Positions 1-7,959 of a stretch of 64,000 nt of DNA are shown here, one piece after another. The DNA comes from JAGQZY01 sp964588335. Its GTDB lineage: Bacteria; Bdellovibrionota; Bdellovibrionia; Bdellovibrionales; JAGQZY01. Location of the stretch: the NCBI GenBank assembly GCA_964588335.1, contig CAZPOV010000015.1, positions 16,472-80,471 of the forward strand. The letters are read 5' to 3'. Numbering within the stretch: position 1 is the stretch's first letter; every line of letters begins with the position of its first letter. The notes beneath the pieces are model-generated. The model made no database searches. It was not told the DNA's origin and saw only the letters and a program-made list of their open reading frames with translations. The translations under genes and the position numbers were made by a program.

Positions 1-861
1 TTCTCGAAAGAGAATATGGAATTGATTCGTAAAAACGGATTTAAAAACTTCCTGATCAAGCCATTTCGAGGTTGGCATATGTTTGAAGCCATGGGGCCAA
101 ATAATTTTCGCTTTGACGAGATCACAGACGCCAATCACCTTGAATTTCTGAAAGTTGAAATTAAAGGAAGAAAACTGTCGATCCTGGCCGTTGATGATTC
201 GAATGACAATCTTTTCCTACTTAAAGAGATACTGTCCCCGGTCACTGATTGCATGGATTTTGCGAGCAACGGGTTAGAGGCCTGTGAACAGGTCAAAAAC
301 AAGAACTATGATATTGTTTTTATGGATATTCAGATGCCGGTCATGGATGGCTACACCGCAATCAAAAAAATTCGCAAGGATTTTCACAATCTACCGATTT
401 TTGCAGTCACCGCGCATGCCGGGCTGGTGGATGAGAAGAAATGTATCGAGGCTGGGTTTACCGGTCGAATAACCAAACCGATCAACCGGGAAAAGGTCTA
501 CAAAACCATTCAGAGCGTTTTCAACATTCAATTTAAAATTCCTGAGGAAAAGCAAATGACGACCGAAGAAAAAATGCTGCAAAAACTGATGCCTCAATAT
601 TTCGCAACCCGGATGGAAGACCTGCAGACGCTTAATGCAGCGATTGGAGATGGCAATTTTTCAACCATTAAAAAAATCGGTCATCGGGTCAAAGGCAGTG
701 CAAAAAGTTATGGTTTTCAAGAAATTGGAGACCTAAGTTATGAGCTAGAGAAAGCGGCCGAAAACGCTGATAAAGAAACATGCGAAAAACTGATTCAAAA
801 AATAGAGACTGATATATTAACTGCAAAGAAAAAGTTTGAAGCCAGCCCTCGCCCGTCATAG
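1..861 (+). CDS. Hybrid sensor kinase C-terminus: receiver(s) plus Hpt domain (5' partial)
   Basis: The frame is open to base 1 (FSKEN precedes the first Met), so the start lies outside the window. The first 20 or so residues, ending in FLIKPF, look like the tail of one receiver domain. A complete second receiver follows (about residues 55-170), with the acidic pair in LAVDD, the phosphoacceptor Asp in FMDIQMPVMDG and the conserved Lys in ITKPI. The C-terminal 90 residues contain an Hpt histidine in HRVKGSAKSYG. This is the receiver-receiver-Hpt tail of a phosphorelay protein, probably a hybrid histidine kinase whose sensor and kinase parts lie upstream. A stand-alone receiver-Hpt protein is less likely given the open 5' end. 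A 135-bp gap follows before the next gene. Confidence 0.85.
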   Translation, partial: FSKENMELIRKNGFKNFLIKPFRGWHMFEAMGPNNFRFDEITDANHLEFLKVEIKGRKLSILAVDDSNDNLFLLKEILSPVTDCMDFASNGLEACEQVKNKNYDIVFMDIQMPVMDGYTAIKKIRKDFHNLPIFAVTAHAGLVDEKKCIEAGFTGRITKPINREKVYKTIQSVFNIQFKIPEEKQMTTEEKMLQKLMPQYFATRMEDLQTLNAAIGDGNFSTIKKIGHRVKGSAKSYGFQEIGDLSYELEKAAENADKETCEKLIQKIETDILTAKKKFEASPRPS

Positions 862-961
862 TCCTCTGGGGCTTTATCAACGAGGCAAAATACCCCATCA
901 GCCCAATATTATTGTTCAGAACGAAATTATAACAAGATGAGCCTTGCTTTCAATGGCACAG

Positions 962-989
962 CCCTTGCTCTTTAACAGAGCAGCAAGGG
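962..989 (+). promoter_or_regulatory. Hairpin overlapping the ribosome-binding site of the next gene
   Basis: CCCTTGC (962-968) pairs with GCAAGGG (983-989), with a further TCT/AGA inside. The 3' arm contains the AAGGG of the SD sequence AAGGGAG that serves the ATG at 997, so folding would hide the ribosome-binding site. It could instead be a terminator stem for the upstream gene, but no T-run follows. Confidence 0.4.
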
Positions 990-996
990 AGACACC

Positions 997-1440
997 ATGG
1001 TTCAAACCGCAAAACAATTGATAACTGCCAATCCAGATAGATTAAAGATTGCGATCATTGAAGATGACGTCTCAATACACGACCTTATTATGGGTTCAAT
1101 TCAGATGGAGTTTGAAAATGTAGAAGGACTCAAATTCAGCAACTCTCAAGACGCCATTCATGAGTTATGGCAGAATCACTTGACCAACGCGCCCCACCTG
1201 GACGTTCTTTTCTTAGACATTTTTCTCGACAACCAAACATCTGGATTTGATGTTTTGGAGTACTGCCAGTTCATTCCCCAAAACATTCCAGTGATATTGA
1301 TGTCATCTCAATTCACCAGCCATCAACTGGAAAAGGTTTCAAAAATGAAGTCGCCACCCATTCTTTTAAGAAAACCTTTTAAACCCACCGAACTCTTGCA
1401 ACTAATCAAATGGGTCTTTGACCTAAATACTAGGAGGTAA
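997..1440 (+). CDS. Single-domain response regulator (CheY-like receiver)
   Basis: A 147-residue protein made almost entirely of a receiver domain. Visible landmarks are the acidic cluster in IAIIEDD, the phosphoacceptor Asp in LFLDIFLD, a Ser in the ILMSSQ switch position and the conserved Lys-Pro in LLRKPFKP. No DNA-binding or enzymatic output domain is present, so it should act through protein contact or phosphotransfer, possibly with the upstream phosphorelay protein or the histidine kinase at 2955. AAGGGAG lies 6 nt before the ATG. The next gene begins 3 bp after its stop, so it heads a tight run of genes to about 2882. Confidence 0.85.
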   Translation: MVQTAKQLITANPDRLKIAIIEDDVSIHDLIMGSIQMEFENVEGLKFSNSQDAIHELWQNHLTNAPHLDVLFLDIFLDNQTSGFDVLEYCQFIPQNIPVILMSSQFTSHQLEKVSKMKSPPILLRKPFKPTELLQLIKWVFDLNTRR

Positions 1441-1442
1441 CG

Positions 1443-1757
1443 ATGAGTAACAATCAACATTGGTTAAATACCAACTTTGATAAAAATCAGCCCGACCAAG
1501 ATGTCGTTGAGCGCTACATGCGTGTGATTTTTCGACCGGTTCGTGATTATGCTCCAAGCGATGCCTCATTCAAACTGAGTATTGATAGCAGAGGTCTATT
1601 GCATCGAGGAACTTTTGAAGTTCGTTCAGAGCAAAGAGTTTTTGTCAGCACCTGTTATGACAATGACATTTACTCTCTTGCCGAGAAAATCAAAAAAGAT
1701 TTGATCTGGCAATTTGAGTCTTGGAAGCAAACGCGATTCCTTGACATCGCAATTTAA
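1443..1757 (+). CDS. Small protein resembling ribosome hibernation factor HPF/RaiA (divergent)
   Basis: A 104-residue protein with AGGAGG just before the ATG. The second half has a beta-rich stretch followed by a Tyr-x-x-Asp-x-Asp-x-Tyr segment (CYDNDIYSLAEKIKKDL) and a basic helix ending QFESWKQ. This resembles the C-terminal half of HPF/RaiA proteins, where a D-M/I-Y motif leads into a helix with regularly spaced Leu and Lys residues. The N-terminal half is not recognisably HPF. Function in ribosome binding is inference. Position between a response regulator and a second protein with similar character (2134) supports a shared stress or translation role. Confidence 0.5.
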   Translation: MSNNQHWLNTNFDKNQPDQDVVERYMRVIFRPVRDYAPSDASFKLSIDSRGLLHRGTFEVRSEQRVFVSTCYDNDIYSLAEKIKKDLIWQFESWKQTRFLDIAI

Positions 1758-1772
1758 TTGGAGGTTATAAAA

Positions 1773-2120
1773 ATGAGACGATTTATGAGAAATAAATTTA
1801 AAATGAAATTGAGAAAACCGACGGGTCTTTTAGTTCAAGCTCCTCCGGCCTTACGGGGACGTGATATTGATTTTCTTTTGATCGGTGAAGACGGCGTTGA
1901 ATATCAACTTAAAGGTAATCGTAAAACTTTTAAAATGTGGAATCTGATTGACACTAAAGTGCAGGTGACCGGGATCACGTCTAAAGATCAGGACGATCCT
2001 TGTCAGATCTACACACTGAGCTACAAGTGCATCGATGACTTTATTGATACAGACACTCTCCCAATCAATGACTTGGAAGATGCCAAAATTGATATCAAAA
2101 GGCTGGATTTCGCGATCTAA
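1773..2120 (+). CDS. Hypothetical protein, possibly OB-fold-like
   Basis: The in-frame TTG at 1758 overlaps the SD sequence GGAGG (1760-1764), so the ATG at 1773, 8 nt downstream of it, is chosen; this gives 115 residues. The N-terminus is strongly basic (MRRFMRNKFKMKLRK). The central part alternates polar and hydrophobic residues with Gly-Asn and VTGI turns (EYQLKGN, KVQVTGI), like bacterial OB-fold proteins that read as G-x-x-Y-x-L-x-G then V-x-V-x-G. The C-terminus is acidic. I do not recognise a named family. It is the third gene of the tightly spaced run starting at 997. Confidence 0.6.
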   Translation: MRRFMRNKFKMKLRKPTGLLVQAPPALRGRDIDFLLIGEDGVEYQLKGNRKTFKMWNLIDTKVQVTGITSKDQDDPCQIYTLSYKCIDDFIDTDTLPINDLEDAKIDIKRLDFAI

Positions 2121-2133
2121 AAAGGAGCTTAGC

Positions 2134-2508
2134 ATGCAAAAAGAAGTCTCTTATAAAGGAATCAACTTCACGTTTCCAGGTTCACGAGTCGAAAAGGTTC
2201 TGGACCAATGCGCTCACGAATTGGAAAAGAAAATACCCTACCTTGAAAAATTACATTTTTCATTTCGTAAAGAGTTTGGAAAAAAGAAAGGCTACGCCAT
2301 TGACTTACGAGCTGTATCGAAAGACTCGGATGTGATTGCCACCGTACAAACTAAAAATGTTTATAAAGGATTAAAGATTGTTAAAAATGCAACCTTGCAC
2401 CGACTTCGGGAAGAGCATTGCAAAAAACGTGATAAAAAAAGGAGGAAAGCAAAACTTGAGCGCCATCGATATGCCGATAACGACATGGAACTGAAGGAGG
2501 CTTTATGA
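2134..2508 (+). CDS. Second HPF/RaiA-like small basic protein
   Basis: A 124-residue protein with AAAGGAG 7 nt before the ATG. Residues 1-85 (VSYKGINFTF, then LEKKIPYLEKLHFSFRKEF, then YAIDLRA) follow the beta-alpha-beta layout of HPF/RaiA proteins: a helix that ends in a tyrosine or proline, followed by strands carrying basic residues. The last 45 residues are dominated by Lys and Arg (KKRDKKRRKAK), suitable for RNA contact. Assignment to the hibernation-factor superfamily is inference from shape, not from a diagnostic motif. Its stop overlaps the ATG of the next gene (ATGA at 2505), so the two are translationally coupled. Confidence 0.5.
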   Translation: MQKEVSYKGINFTFPGSRVEKVLDQCAHELEKKIPYLEKLHFSFRKEFGKKKGYAIDLRAVSKDSDVIATVQTKNVYKGLKIVKNATLHRLREEHCKKRDKKRRKAKLERHRYADNDMELKEAL

Positions 2509-2882
2509 AATCTGTTTTGATTGGATGGATCCTAATTTGGGGGTCCAGTGGGTTGGCTGATGTTCATCCGATCAAAGAAATATCAATAAAAACCCACACA
2601 GCGACACCTTTTTTGGAGGCAGAAATTTTATTAGAAGATGGATGCACCCATATTGAAGGTAATTCTCTGTTTGTTGATACTCGCCATGAGGTCATCACTT
2701 TAGTGCAATTTGTTAAGGACGCCCCTCAACCCCTATGCCATCAGATGATCTCCTCGGAGACTTCTGAATTTGCCCTAAGTGACTTGCCGACCGGTGTTTT
2801 TGACCTTGTGGATGGCTACGATGAGCATCCACTGGGCACCCTCTGGGTTAACGCCGATGGCGATCTAAAATTGCTTGAATGA
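2505..2882 (+). CDS. Secreted hypothetical protein
   Basis: A 125-residue protein with a short signal peptide (MKSVLIGWILIWGSSGLA, likely cut before DVHP). The mature part has two Cys residues (in DGCTHIE and PLCHQM) that could form a disulfide in the periplasm, and many acidic residues. No family is recognised. It overlaps the preceding HPF-like gene by 4 bp and probably closes the operon from 997. The histidine kinase at 2955 follows after 72 bp. Confidence 0.75.
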   Translation: MKSVLIGWILIWGSSGLADVHPIKEISIKTHTATPFLEAEILLEDGCTHIEGNSLFVDTRHEVITLVQFVKDAPQPLCHQMISSETSEFALSDLPTGVFDLVDGYDEHPLGTLWVNADGDLKLLE

Positions 2883-2954
2883 CATCCTCAAGCAGCCATT
2901 GCACCCTTTCTCTAGATTGGCTATCATCTGGTTCTTCAGTCCTTGGAGGACCAG

Positions 2955-4175
2955 ATGATAGTTTCCTTATTTGACTATTTTTCCCACGATCACTTTATGC
3001 CCCATGGTCACTGTTACCTTTGGAAGCCCGGGATTCTGTGGTTGCATGTGGTTTCCGATGTTGTAATCGCGATCAGTTATTTTTCGATTCCCTTAATGCT
3101 GTTTTATTTTGTCTCGAAAAAGAAAAACCTTCCCTACCCTAAAATTTTTAAACTTTTTGCCTTATTTATTTTTTGGTGCGGATTGACTCACCTTATTGCC
3201 ATTTGGACGGTTTGGGACCCGGTTTACCAAATCGAAGGCCTGGCGAAAGGGGTGACGGCGGGCGTGTCGTTGGTCACCGCTTTGTCCCTGTTCCCAATCT
3301 TGCCCCACCTGTTAGCACTGCGAAGCCCCAAGGAGCTCGATGAACTGAATGCAAAGTTAAAAGTGGCATTAGACGAGAAAAATCAGGCTGAATCAAATCT
3401 TTTAGTCGCAAATCAAAATCTCGAAGCCATTGTCGAACAAAGAACAAAAGAAATCATTCAACATACTAAAAAACTTCAAACCATGAATCAAGAATTAGAG
3501 TTATTTGCCTACCAGGCCTCGCACGATTTGAAATCCCCCCTTAGCACTGTTATTTCCTACTTCTCAGAGATTGAAGACAGTAAAGAAAATAAACTTGAAA
3601 AACTCGATCAATACCTTCCGATCATTCAAAAACAATTGAATCAATTGAACCGACTGATCACAGACCTCCTTGAGTTGTCGCGGATGGGAGCCTCACCTTT
3701 AAAAAAAGAATGGGTCAATCTAAAAGAGATCATCGACGACGTCCGCTCGAGTCTTTATTTTAAAATAGAAGAGACTGGAGCAAAGATATATTCCGATCTC
3801 AATTTTGAAATTTATGCCAACCCTTTGCACCTCACCCTAATCTTTCAGAACCTCATTGAAAACAGTATAAAATATGTAGAGACAGGCACGACCCCTGAAA
3901 TCATCGTTTCAGCCGATTCAGAAACCGAAGATTCTTGGAGGTTTCAAATCAAGGACAACGGAATCGGCATCCCTCAAGACTCCTATGAAAAGGTTTTTCA
4001 GCCGTTTCAACGCCTGCATTCCCTTGATGAGTTTCCAGGCACGGGACTCGGTTTATCGATTTGTAAAAAAGTTGTAGAAGAACACGGTGGAGAAATTTTC
4101 ATGGAAAGTGAACCCGGAAAGGGCACTAGTATATTCTTCTCAATCAGTAAAGACAAAGAAGGCTTAAATCAATGA
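2955..4175 (+). CDS. Histidine kinase with ethylene-receptor-like membrane sensor domain
   Basis: The N-terminal 125 residues form three membrane helices that match the ethylene-binding domain of ETR1 and cyanobacterial homologues: SDVVIAISYFSIPLMLFYF, then FWCGLTHLIAIWT. The residues that bind copper in ETR1 (Cys65, His69) correspond to Cys75 and His79 here with the same spacing; Asp35 and Tyr42 match ETR1 Asp25 and Tyr32. A coiled coil (about 128-185) leads to a HisKA domain with His190 in QASHDLKSPL, then a HATPase domain with N box (NLIENSIKY), DNGIGIP and GTGLGLSI. No GAF or receiver domain is present. The ATG at 2955 is preferred to an in-frame TTG at 2943 because GGAGG (2945-2949) serves the ATG. 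Ethylene or another small ligand as signal is inference. The gene overlaps the next by ATGA. Confidence 0.85.
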   Translation: MIVSLFDYFSHDHFMPHGHCYLWKPGILWLHVVSDVVIAISYFSIPLMLFYFVSKKKNLPYPKIFKLFALFIFWCGLTHLIAIWTVWDPVYQIEGLAKGVTAGVSLVTALSLFPILPHLLALRSPKELDELNAKLKVALDEKNQAESNLLVANQNLEAIVEQRTKEIIQHTKKLQTMNQELELFAYQASHDLKSPLSTVISYFSEIEDSKENKLEKLDQYLPIIQKQLNQLNRLITDLLELSRMGASPLKKEWVNLKEIIDDVRSSLYFKIEETGAKIYSDLNFEIYANPLHLTLIFQNLIENSIKYVETGTTPEIIVSADSETEDSWRFQIKDNGIGIPQDSYEKVFQPFQRLHSLDEFPGTGLGLSICKKVVEEHGGEIFMESEPGKGTSIFFSISKDKEGLNQ

Positions 4176-4963
4176 TATCACGATTTGTTTGTATCTCATT
4201 TTTGACACTGTTTCTCGGTTGCTCTAACAACAGCGAGGGGGACTCGGTGTCGCCAGACCAACAACAACGACAGATTTCTGAAATCATCTTCAGTGATTCG
4301 GTTACTGATTGGCAAGTGGCAGTTTTTTATGAAGTCGGCGCCACACCATACACGGGCACGATTGGGTTGAGTGGCGATCAAACTTGGGACATTACAGAGG
4401 AAAGTTACACAGCGCTTTTCTCCTCACATACCAGCCGCTTGGTAACAGTACCAAAAACACTTTCGGCAATGACTGAAATTGCTGATCAAGGCAAGAGCGA
4501 ATGGACCAGCCAGGAGTTAGCGGCTTTGGGAGACAGTCTGTCACCGACACTCGCCAACGCTGGAACTGTGCAAATACCAGTGATTTTTTTGAACGGCGAA
4601 TTTGAAGGCAACAGCAGCGTTCTTGGCGTGCAGATTTCTGGCAGCCACTACGCCTTTATTTTCAAGGATGTTGTCACAAGCGTGGGTGGAGGTGCTACCT
4701 CGCAACGTTACGTGGAACAGGCGACCGTGGTCCACGAGATCGGCCATGCTGTTGGGCTGGTTAACAATGGAATTCCTATGGTCACTGATCACGAGGATTC
4801 TGGTCACCCAAAACATACGATTAACGAAGACGGTGTTATGTACTGGTCGGTAGAATCCTCGGATGATATATTAACTTTCCTCACCGACATCATTGCCGCT
4901 GATCAGCGTAATTTATTTGAGTCTCAATCTTTACAAGACGGCCGAAGTTATCACCCTCAGTAA
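4172..4963 (+). CDS. Lipoprotein zinc metalloprotease (HExxH)
   Basis: 263 residues. The signal peptide ends in a lipobox (LFLGC, Cys16), so the protein is a lipoprotein. Around residues 188-220 it carries HEIGHAVGLVNNG followed by MVTDHEDSGH, then VMYW, which fits a Met-turn. This is a metzincin-like zinc site in which the third metzincin ligand position is Asn, with nearby His and Asp residues that could complete the site. I recall a similar layout in lipoproteins annotated as membrane metalloprotease in Bacteroidetes. Start overlaps the stop of the kinase at 2955-4175 (ATGA), implying coupled expression. The substrate is unknown. Confidence 0.75.
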   Translation: MISRFVCISFLTLFLGCSNNSEGDSVSPDQQQRQISEIIFSDSVTDWQVAVFYEVGATPYTGTIGLSGDQTWDITEESYTALFSSHTSRLVTVPKTLSAMTEIADQGKSEWTSQELAALGDSLSPTLANAGTVQIPVIFLNGEFEGNSSVLGVQISGSHYAFIFKDVVTSVGGGATSQRYVEQATVVHEIGHAVGLVNNGIPMVTDHEDSGHPKHTINEDGVMYWSVESSDDILTFLTDIIAADQRNLFESQSLQDGRSYHPQ

Positions 4964-4966
4964 CCC

Positions 4967-4990
4967 TAGGGCCTCAAGCCAGAGGCCCTA
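4967..4990. terminator. Perfect 9-bp inverted repeat between convergent genes
   Basis: TAGGGCCTC (4967-4975) and GAGGCCCTA (4982-4990) form a perfect stem with a 6-nt loop between the convergent genes ending at 4963 and 5001. Neither side has a clear T-run, so terminator function is likely by position but not certain. The left arm and loop share the 14 bases GGCCTCAAGCCAGA with 9970-9983. Confidence 0.45.
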
Positions 4991-5000
4991 CACAATACAG

Positions 5001-5360
5001 CTAGGCCGCCGAGCGATAGGCCAAAGAAATGATCTCACGAGTGATTTCATCATCTTTACTTGGCTCGTGTCCGCTGTTGGTTAAGATATTGACATGATTA
5101 TTGAGCTGGCGTGACTTACTTTGCCAAAGAGAAATTGTCTCCTCAAGCTGCGAAATTTTGTTTTCTAGATGAATTTTCTCGATCTCAATATCAGACAGTT
5201 TTTCTGACATTTTCTCATGCAATCTCATCTTCGATTTTTTACTGTCATCAAGAGCTTCATTGAGTTTCTGAATCTCTCGCAACAGCAGTGCAAATATGCA
5301 CAGAAAACCGAGCACGAAAAAACCTAAATACGATAGATCTATTGAAGAACCGATCCCCAT
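5001..5360 (-). CDS. Membrane-anchored coiled-coil protein
   Basis: The ATG at 5360, with AGGA about 8 nt upstream, gives 119 residues; an ATG at 5369 is also possible. One membrane segment (LSYLGFFVLGFLCIFALLL) is followed by a long heptad-rich helix (about residues 30-90: EIQKLNEAL, EKIHLENKISQLEETI) and a polar tail. The topology is a single membrane anchor with a cytoplasmic coiled coil, as in small scaffold or division-type proteins, but no family is recognised. Confidence 0.6.
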   Translation of the reverse strand: MGIGSSIDLSYLGFFVLGFLCIFALLLREIQKLNEALDDSKKSKMRLHEKMSEKLSDIEIEKIHLENKISQLEETISLWQSKSRQLNNHVNILTNSGHEPSKDDEITREIISLAYRSAA

Positions 5361-5620
5361 GATCTCCATCCTTTCCCCCGCCAGTAAAACTCTTCGGCAG
5401 CCCCCTGGCCTTTGGTTGATGTTTTTATCATTGTGGAACGTTTGTTTGTTTTCAGCACCTCCTGTATTCGACCTCAGCAAATTCGTTTACCAGATTGACA
5501 AATTTTCAGAGTTTCGTCAGACAGATTCTTACAATGCCTGACTTTATCGTTGTTTTTAAGAATGCCTCCATGATAGTCACCTTACTGAACCGCAGAGGTT
5601 TCATTGCAAGGGGGGCAAAT

Positions 5621-7195
5621 TTGCGATCACTATCTATCGGTATTCTACTGACTGTGTTCAGCTGGGGGGTGGCTCAAGCACAAACCACCAACCCGGGAAG
5701 TTTACAGCAGAACTATAACGAACTCTATTCACAGATTCTTATTGAAAAAACACTTTGGCCGAGGCAGCTGGAAGACCAAAAATCGGTGGTGGATTCGACG
5801 CAAGTTCAATTCAACTCCATAGAAAGCGTTCTTATCGCCAATCAGCGCGACGTGGAACGTCTGCAAAGAGACATTGAAGGTCAGAAACAACACTTGGCTT
5901 TCTTGAAACGTGTTGAACCACTTTCCAAGCAAGAGAAAGATAAAATAAGACAACGGGTGGTGGCCTCTGGGGAGTTCTCGTCGCCGTCACAGGTGTCGCA
6001 AAGTTCTTTGTCTCAAAAGGCCAACCAACTGCAACAACAGGCCGACAGCAAGCAATCTGAAATAGCCAACCTTCAACAACAGATTGAAAATCTAAAGAAC
6101 TCGGCTGAATACCAGGGATACCTGCGACGTCGCAATCAATTGCGTCAAGACAAGAGTGCTAAAAGCCGAGAGCTGGATGAGGTTCGCCGTCGCATTCAAA
6201 ATTTGGAGTTTTCGAATTCTCAATTGCGCTTGCAATTGTCGGCCTCTGAACGTCGAGAAGAGCAAGCTCGCATTCGTATTGTGCGCATTCGGCAGCAGGA
6301 GATTCCAAGACTGCAGAGAGAAATACAGAACATTCGAAATCAAATTCAAAGCCTCCGCCAGGAGACTCAACAAAAGGTGCAAACTCGGCGTCAGGTGGAA
6401 AACCGTCGGGACCAAACCAAGTCGAAGATTCAGCAGAAACAAAATGAACTGAATCAAGAGGGAGCCGACAAGCAAGCCATCCAGGCCGAAATTCGTGAGC
6501 TGCGCCAACGTTTGCGGCAGCAAAATCAACGAATTGATCGTCTGACCAGCGATATCCGTAGCAATCGTCAGGAGATCCAACGTCTTGAAGCCAGGCAGCA
6601 AGCCCATGAACGAGAAATCAATCAGCTACAAAACGAAATTGTTCGTAAAGAGCGCGAGGTCGCCGATGAAGATATTCGACAGATTCGAATCGAGGGTGAC
6701 ATACGCGAAAACAATCGCGAGATATCCAATCTGGAGTTTGATGAATCCAATTTGATTTCACAAATCAACTCGATTGAGAGCCAATTGGTTTCGGTGCAAT
6801 CTCAAATCAATCAATTCTACAGCGCCAATATTCGTCCCATTGAAGACGAGATTGGCCAATTGGAAAATGCCAAAAAAGATTTGATTGCACGTCGCAACCG
6901 ACTGCAAGCCGCCCGTCAGGATTTGATCACTCAGGATCAGAATATCGCCGTCGCGAAACAAAAGATTCCAGGGCAAGAAGACCTGATAAAGCAGCAAGAA
7001 AAGCAGTTGGTTGAAAAGCAGAATCAACTTCAAACCACAACGGCGGAAGTGAAAACGGCGAAACAGAAATTGAACCAAGAGATCAAGACTTACAACGATT
7101 TGATCGCCAGTATTCGCACTAAAAAACAAAGACTGAAAACATTAGAAGAACAAATGATTGAGGCAATAAGCTCTCAAAGCAATGGGGGAAATTAA
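5621..7195 (+). CDS. Exported long coiled-coil protein
   Basis: The frame opens at 5495, but the TTG at 5621 is the best start. It has AAGGGGGG 5 nt upstream and produces a standard signal peptide (about 20 residues, ending GVAQAQ). Nearly all of the remaining 500 residues are predicted coiled coil, rich in Gln, Arg and Glu with repeated QLxxEIxxLR-type heptads and two or three short breaks. There is no enzymatic motif. Such a protein is likely a periplasmic structural or spacer protein, or a surface filament. The following secreted-protein gene begins 1 bp after its stop, with its SD sequence inside this gene's 3' end, so the two are probably one operon. Confidence 0.75.
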   Translation: MRSLSIGILLTVFSWGVAQAQTTNPGSLQQNYNELYSQILIEKTLWPRQLEDQKSVVDSTQVQFNSIESVLIANQRDVERLQRDIEGQKQHLAFLKRVEPLSKQEKDKIRQRVVASGEFSSPSQVSQSSLSQKANQLQQQADSKQSEIANLQQQIENLKNSAEYQGYLRRRNQLRQDKSAKSRELDEVRRRIQNLEFSNSQLRLQLSASERREEQARIRIVRIRQQEIPRLQREIQNIRNQIQSLRQETQQKVQTRRQVENRRDQTKSKIQQKQNELNQEGADKQAIQAEIRELRQRLRQQNQRIDRLTSDIRSNRQEIQRLEARQQAHEREINQLQNEIVRKEREVADEDIRQIRIEGDIRENNREISNLEFDESNLISQINSIESQLVSVQSQINQFYSANIRPIEDEIGQLENAKKDLIARRNRLQAARQDLITQDQNIAVAKQKIPGQEDLIKQQEKQLVEKQNQLQTTTAEVKTAKQKLNQEIKTYNDLIASIRTKKQRLKTLEEQMIEAISSQSNGGN

Positions 7196-7196
7196 G

Positions 7197-7763
7197 ATGA
7201 CAAGGCTTTTATTAACACTTTTTATCACTATAACAAGCGTCACGGCGTGGGCTCAATTGACCGATGAAATCATCGTCAGTGCTGAAGAAACTGGACGTGA
7301 CTGGAATGCTGAGCTTGTACAGAGCCATGAAATTTGGAAAAAGGGCGCTTGTTCGGCCTACACGATGAGCGAAGACAAACAATCAACGCTAGAAGTTGTG
7401 GCTTTTTACAACGCCGCCACTGACAGCTTTTCGGAGCCAGAGGTCAATGTCGTAACCCAAGCCAACTTTAGCTTTCTTGATGTCACCGCATCAACCAATG
7501 GCACCAGTCGAGATTTTCAGCTACTTCCCATACAACCGGACAACCAAAGCTTAGTGGGCGCCCGTGTGCTTTTTGATGAACGCGAGGATTTGGTTTTTGC
7601 GATTCGTCGACACTTAACTCTAACAGCCCATTATTTGGACAGCTCTGGAGAGGTTAAATCGGTCGACTTTTCGTTGCGTGGGTCCAGCAACGCCATCGCT
7701 GCTCAGTTCGAGCGGTGCGGCCTTGAATTTCTGCCTGAGCTCGAACTTCCAGAACCTCTTTAA
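7197..7763 (+). CDS. Secreted hypothetical protein
   Basis: 188 residues from the ATG at 7197, which has GGGGG 8 nt upstream; an in-frame ATG at 7182 would add five residues. The signal peptide (MTRLLLTLFITITSVTAWAQ) is clear. The mature domain looks beta-rich and contains two Cys residues (KGACSAYT, FERCGLEF) that could pair. Related in layout to the invasion-associated locus B type of periplasmic protein (single domain, short strands, disulfide), but I cannot confirm that. It is coupled to the coiled-coil gene upstream. Confidence 0.7.
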   Translation: MTRLLLTLFITITSVTAWAQLTDEIIVSAEETGRDWNAELVQSHEIWKKGACSAYTMSEDKQSTLEVVAFYNAATDSFSEPEVNVVTQANFSFLDVTASTNGTSRDFQLLPIQPDNQSLVGARVLFDEREDLVFAIRRHLTLTAHYLDSSGEVKSVDFSLRGSSNAIAAQFERCGLEFLPELELPEPL

Positions 7764-7771
7764 ACCAGGAT

Positions 7772-7826
7772 GGGCTCAACTGAGGGCCCGTTTTTCCTAT
7801 CTCTATAGGGCCTTGGCACAAGGCCC
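7772..7826 (+). terminator. Terminator hairpin with T-run, followed by a second perfect stem
   Basis: GGGCTC (7772-7777) pairs with GA..GCCC (7782-7789, 2-nt bulge), followed by GTTTTT, which fits a rho-independent terminator for the operon ending at 7763. About 20 bp later GGGCCTTG (7808-7815) and CAAGGCCC (7819-7826) form a second perfect 8-bp stem with a 3-nt loop but no T-run. Confidence 0.6.
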
Positions 7827-7959
7827 ATTGTCTATAGACTTGAATTTTTTGAAATTTTTAATTTCCGCACCTTGCCAAACCCGATTCGGCACCCCTCCTT
7901 GCCATTTGTAGGTATCTGTTACAGGATCGCCATAAATTAGCCCTATGAGGAGTGTTTGA

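Noticed and set aside
1758..1772. TTG start for the gene at 1773
   Set aside because: The TTG sits inside the GGAGG that serves the ATG at 1773.
6092..6607. Long - strand frame opposite the coiled-coil gene
   Set aside because: Leu-rich translation is the mirror of a Gln/Glu/Arg-rich heptad protein; no start signal.
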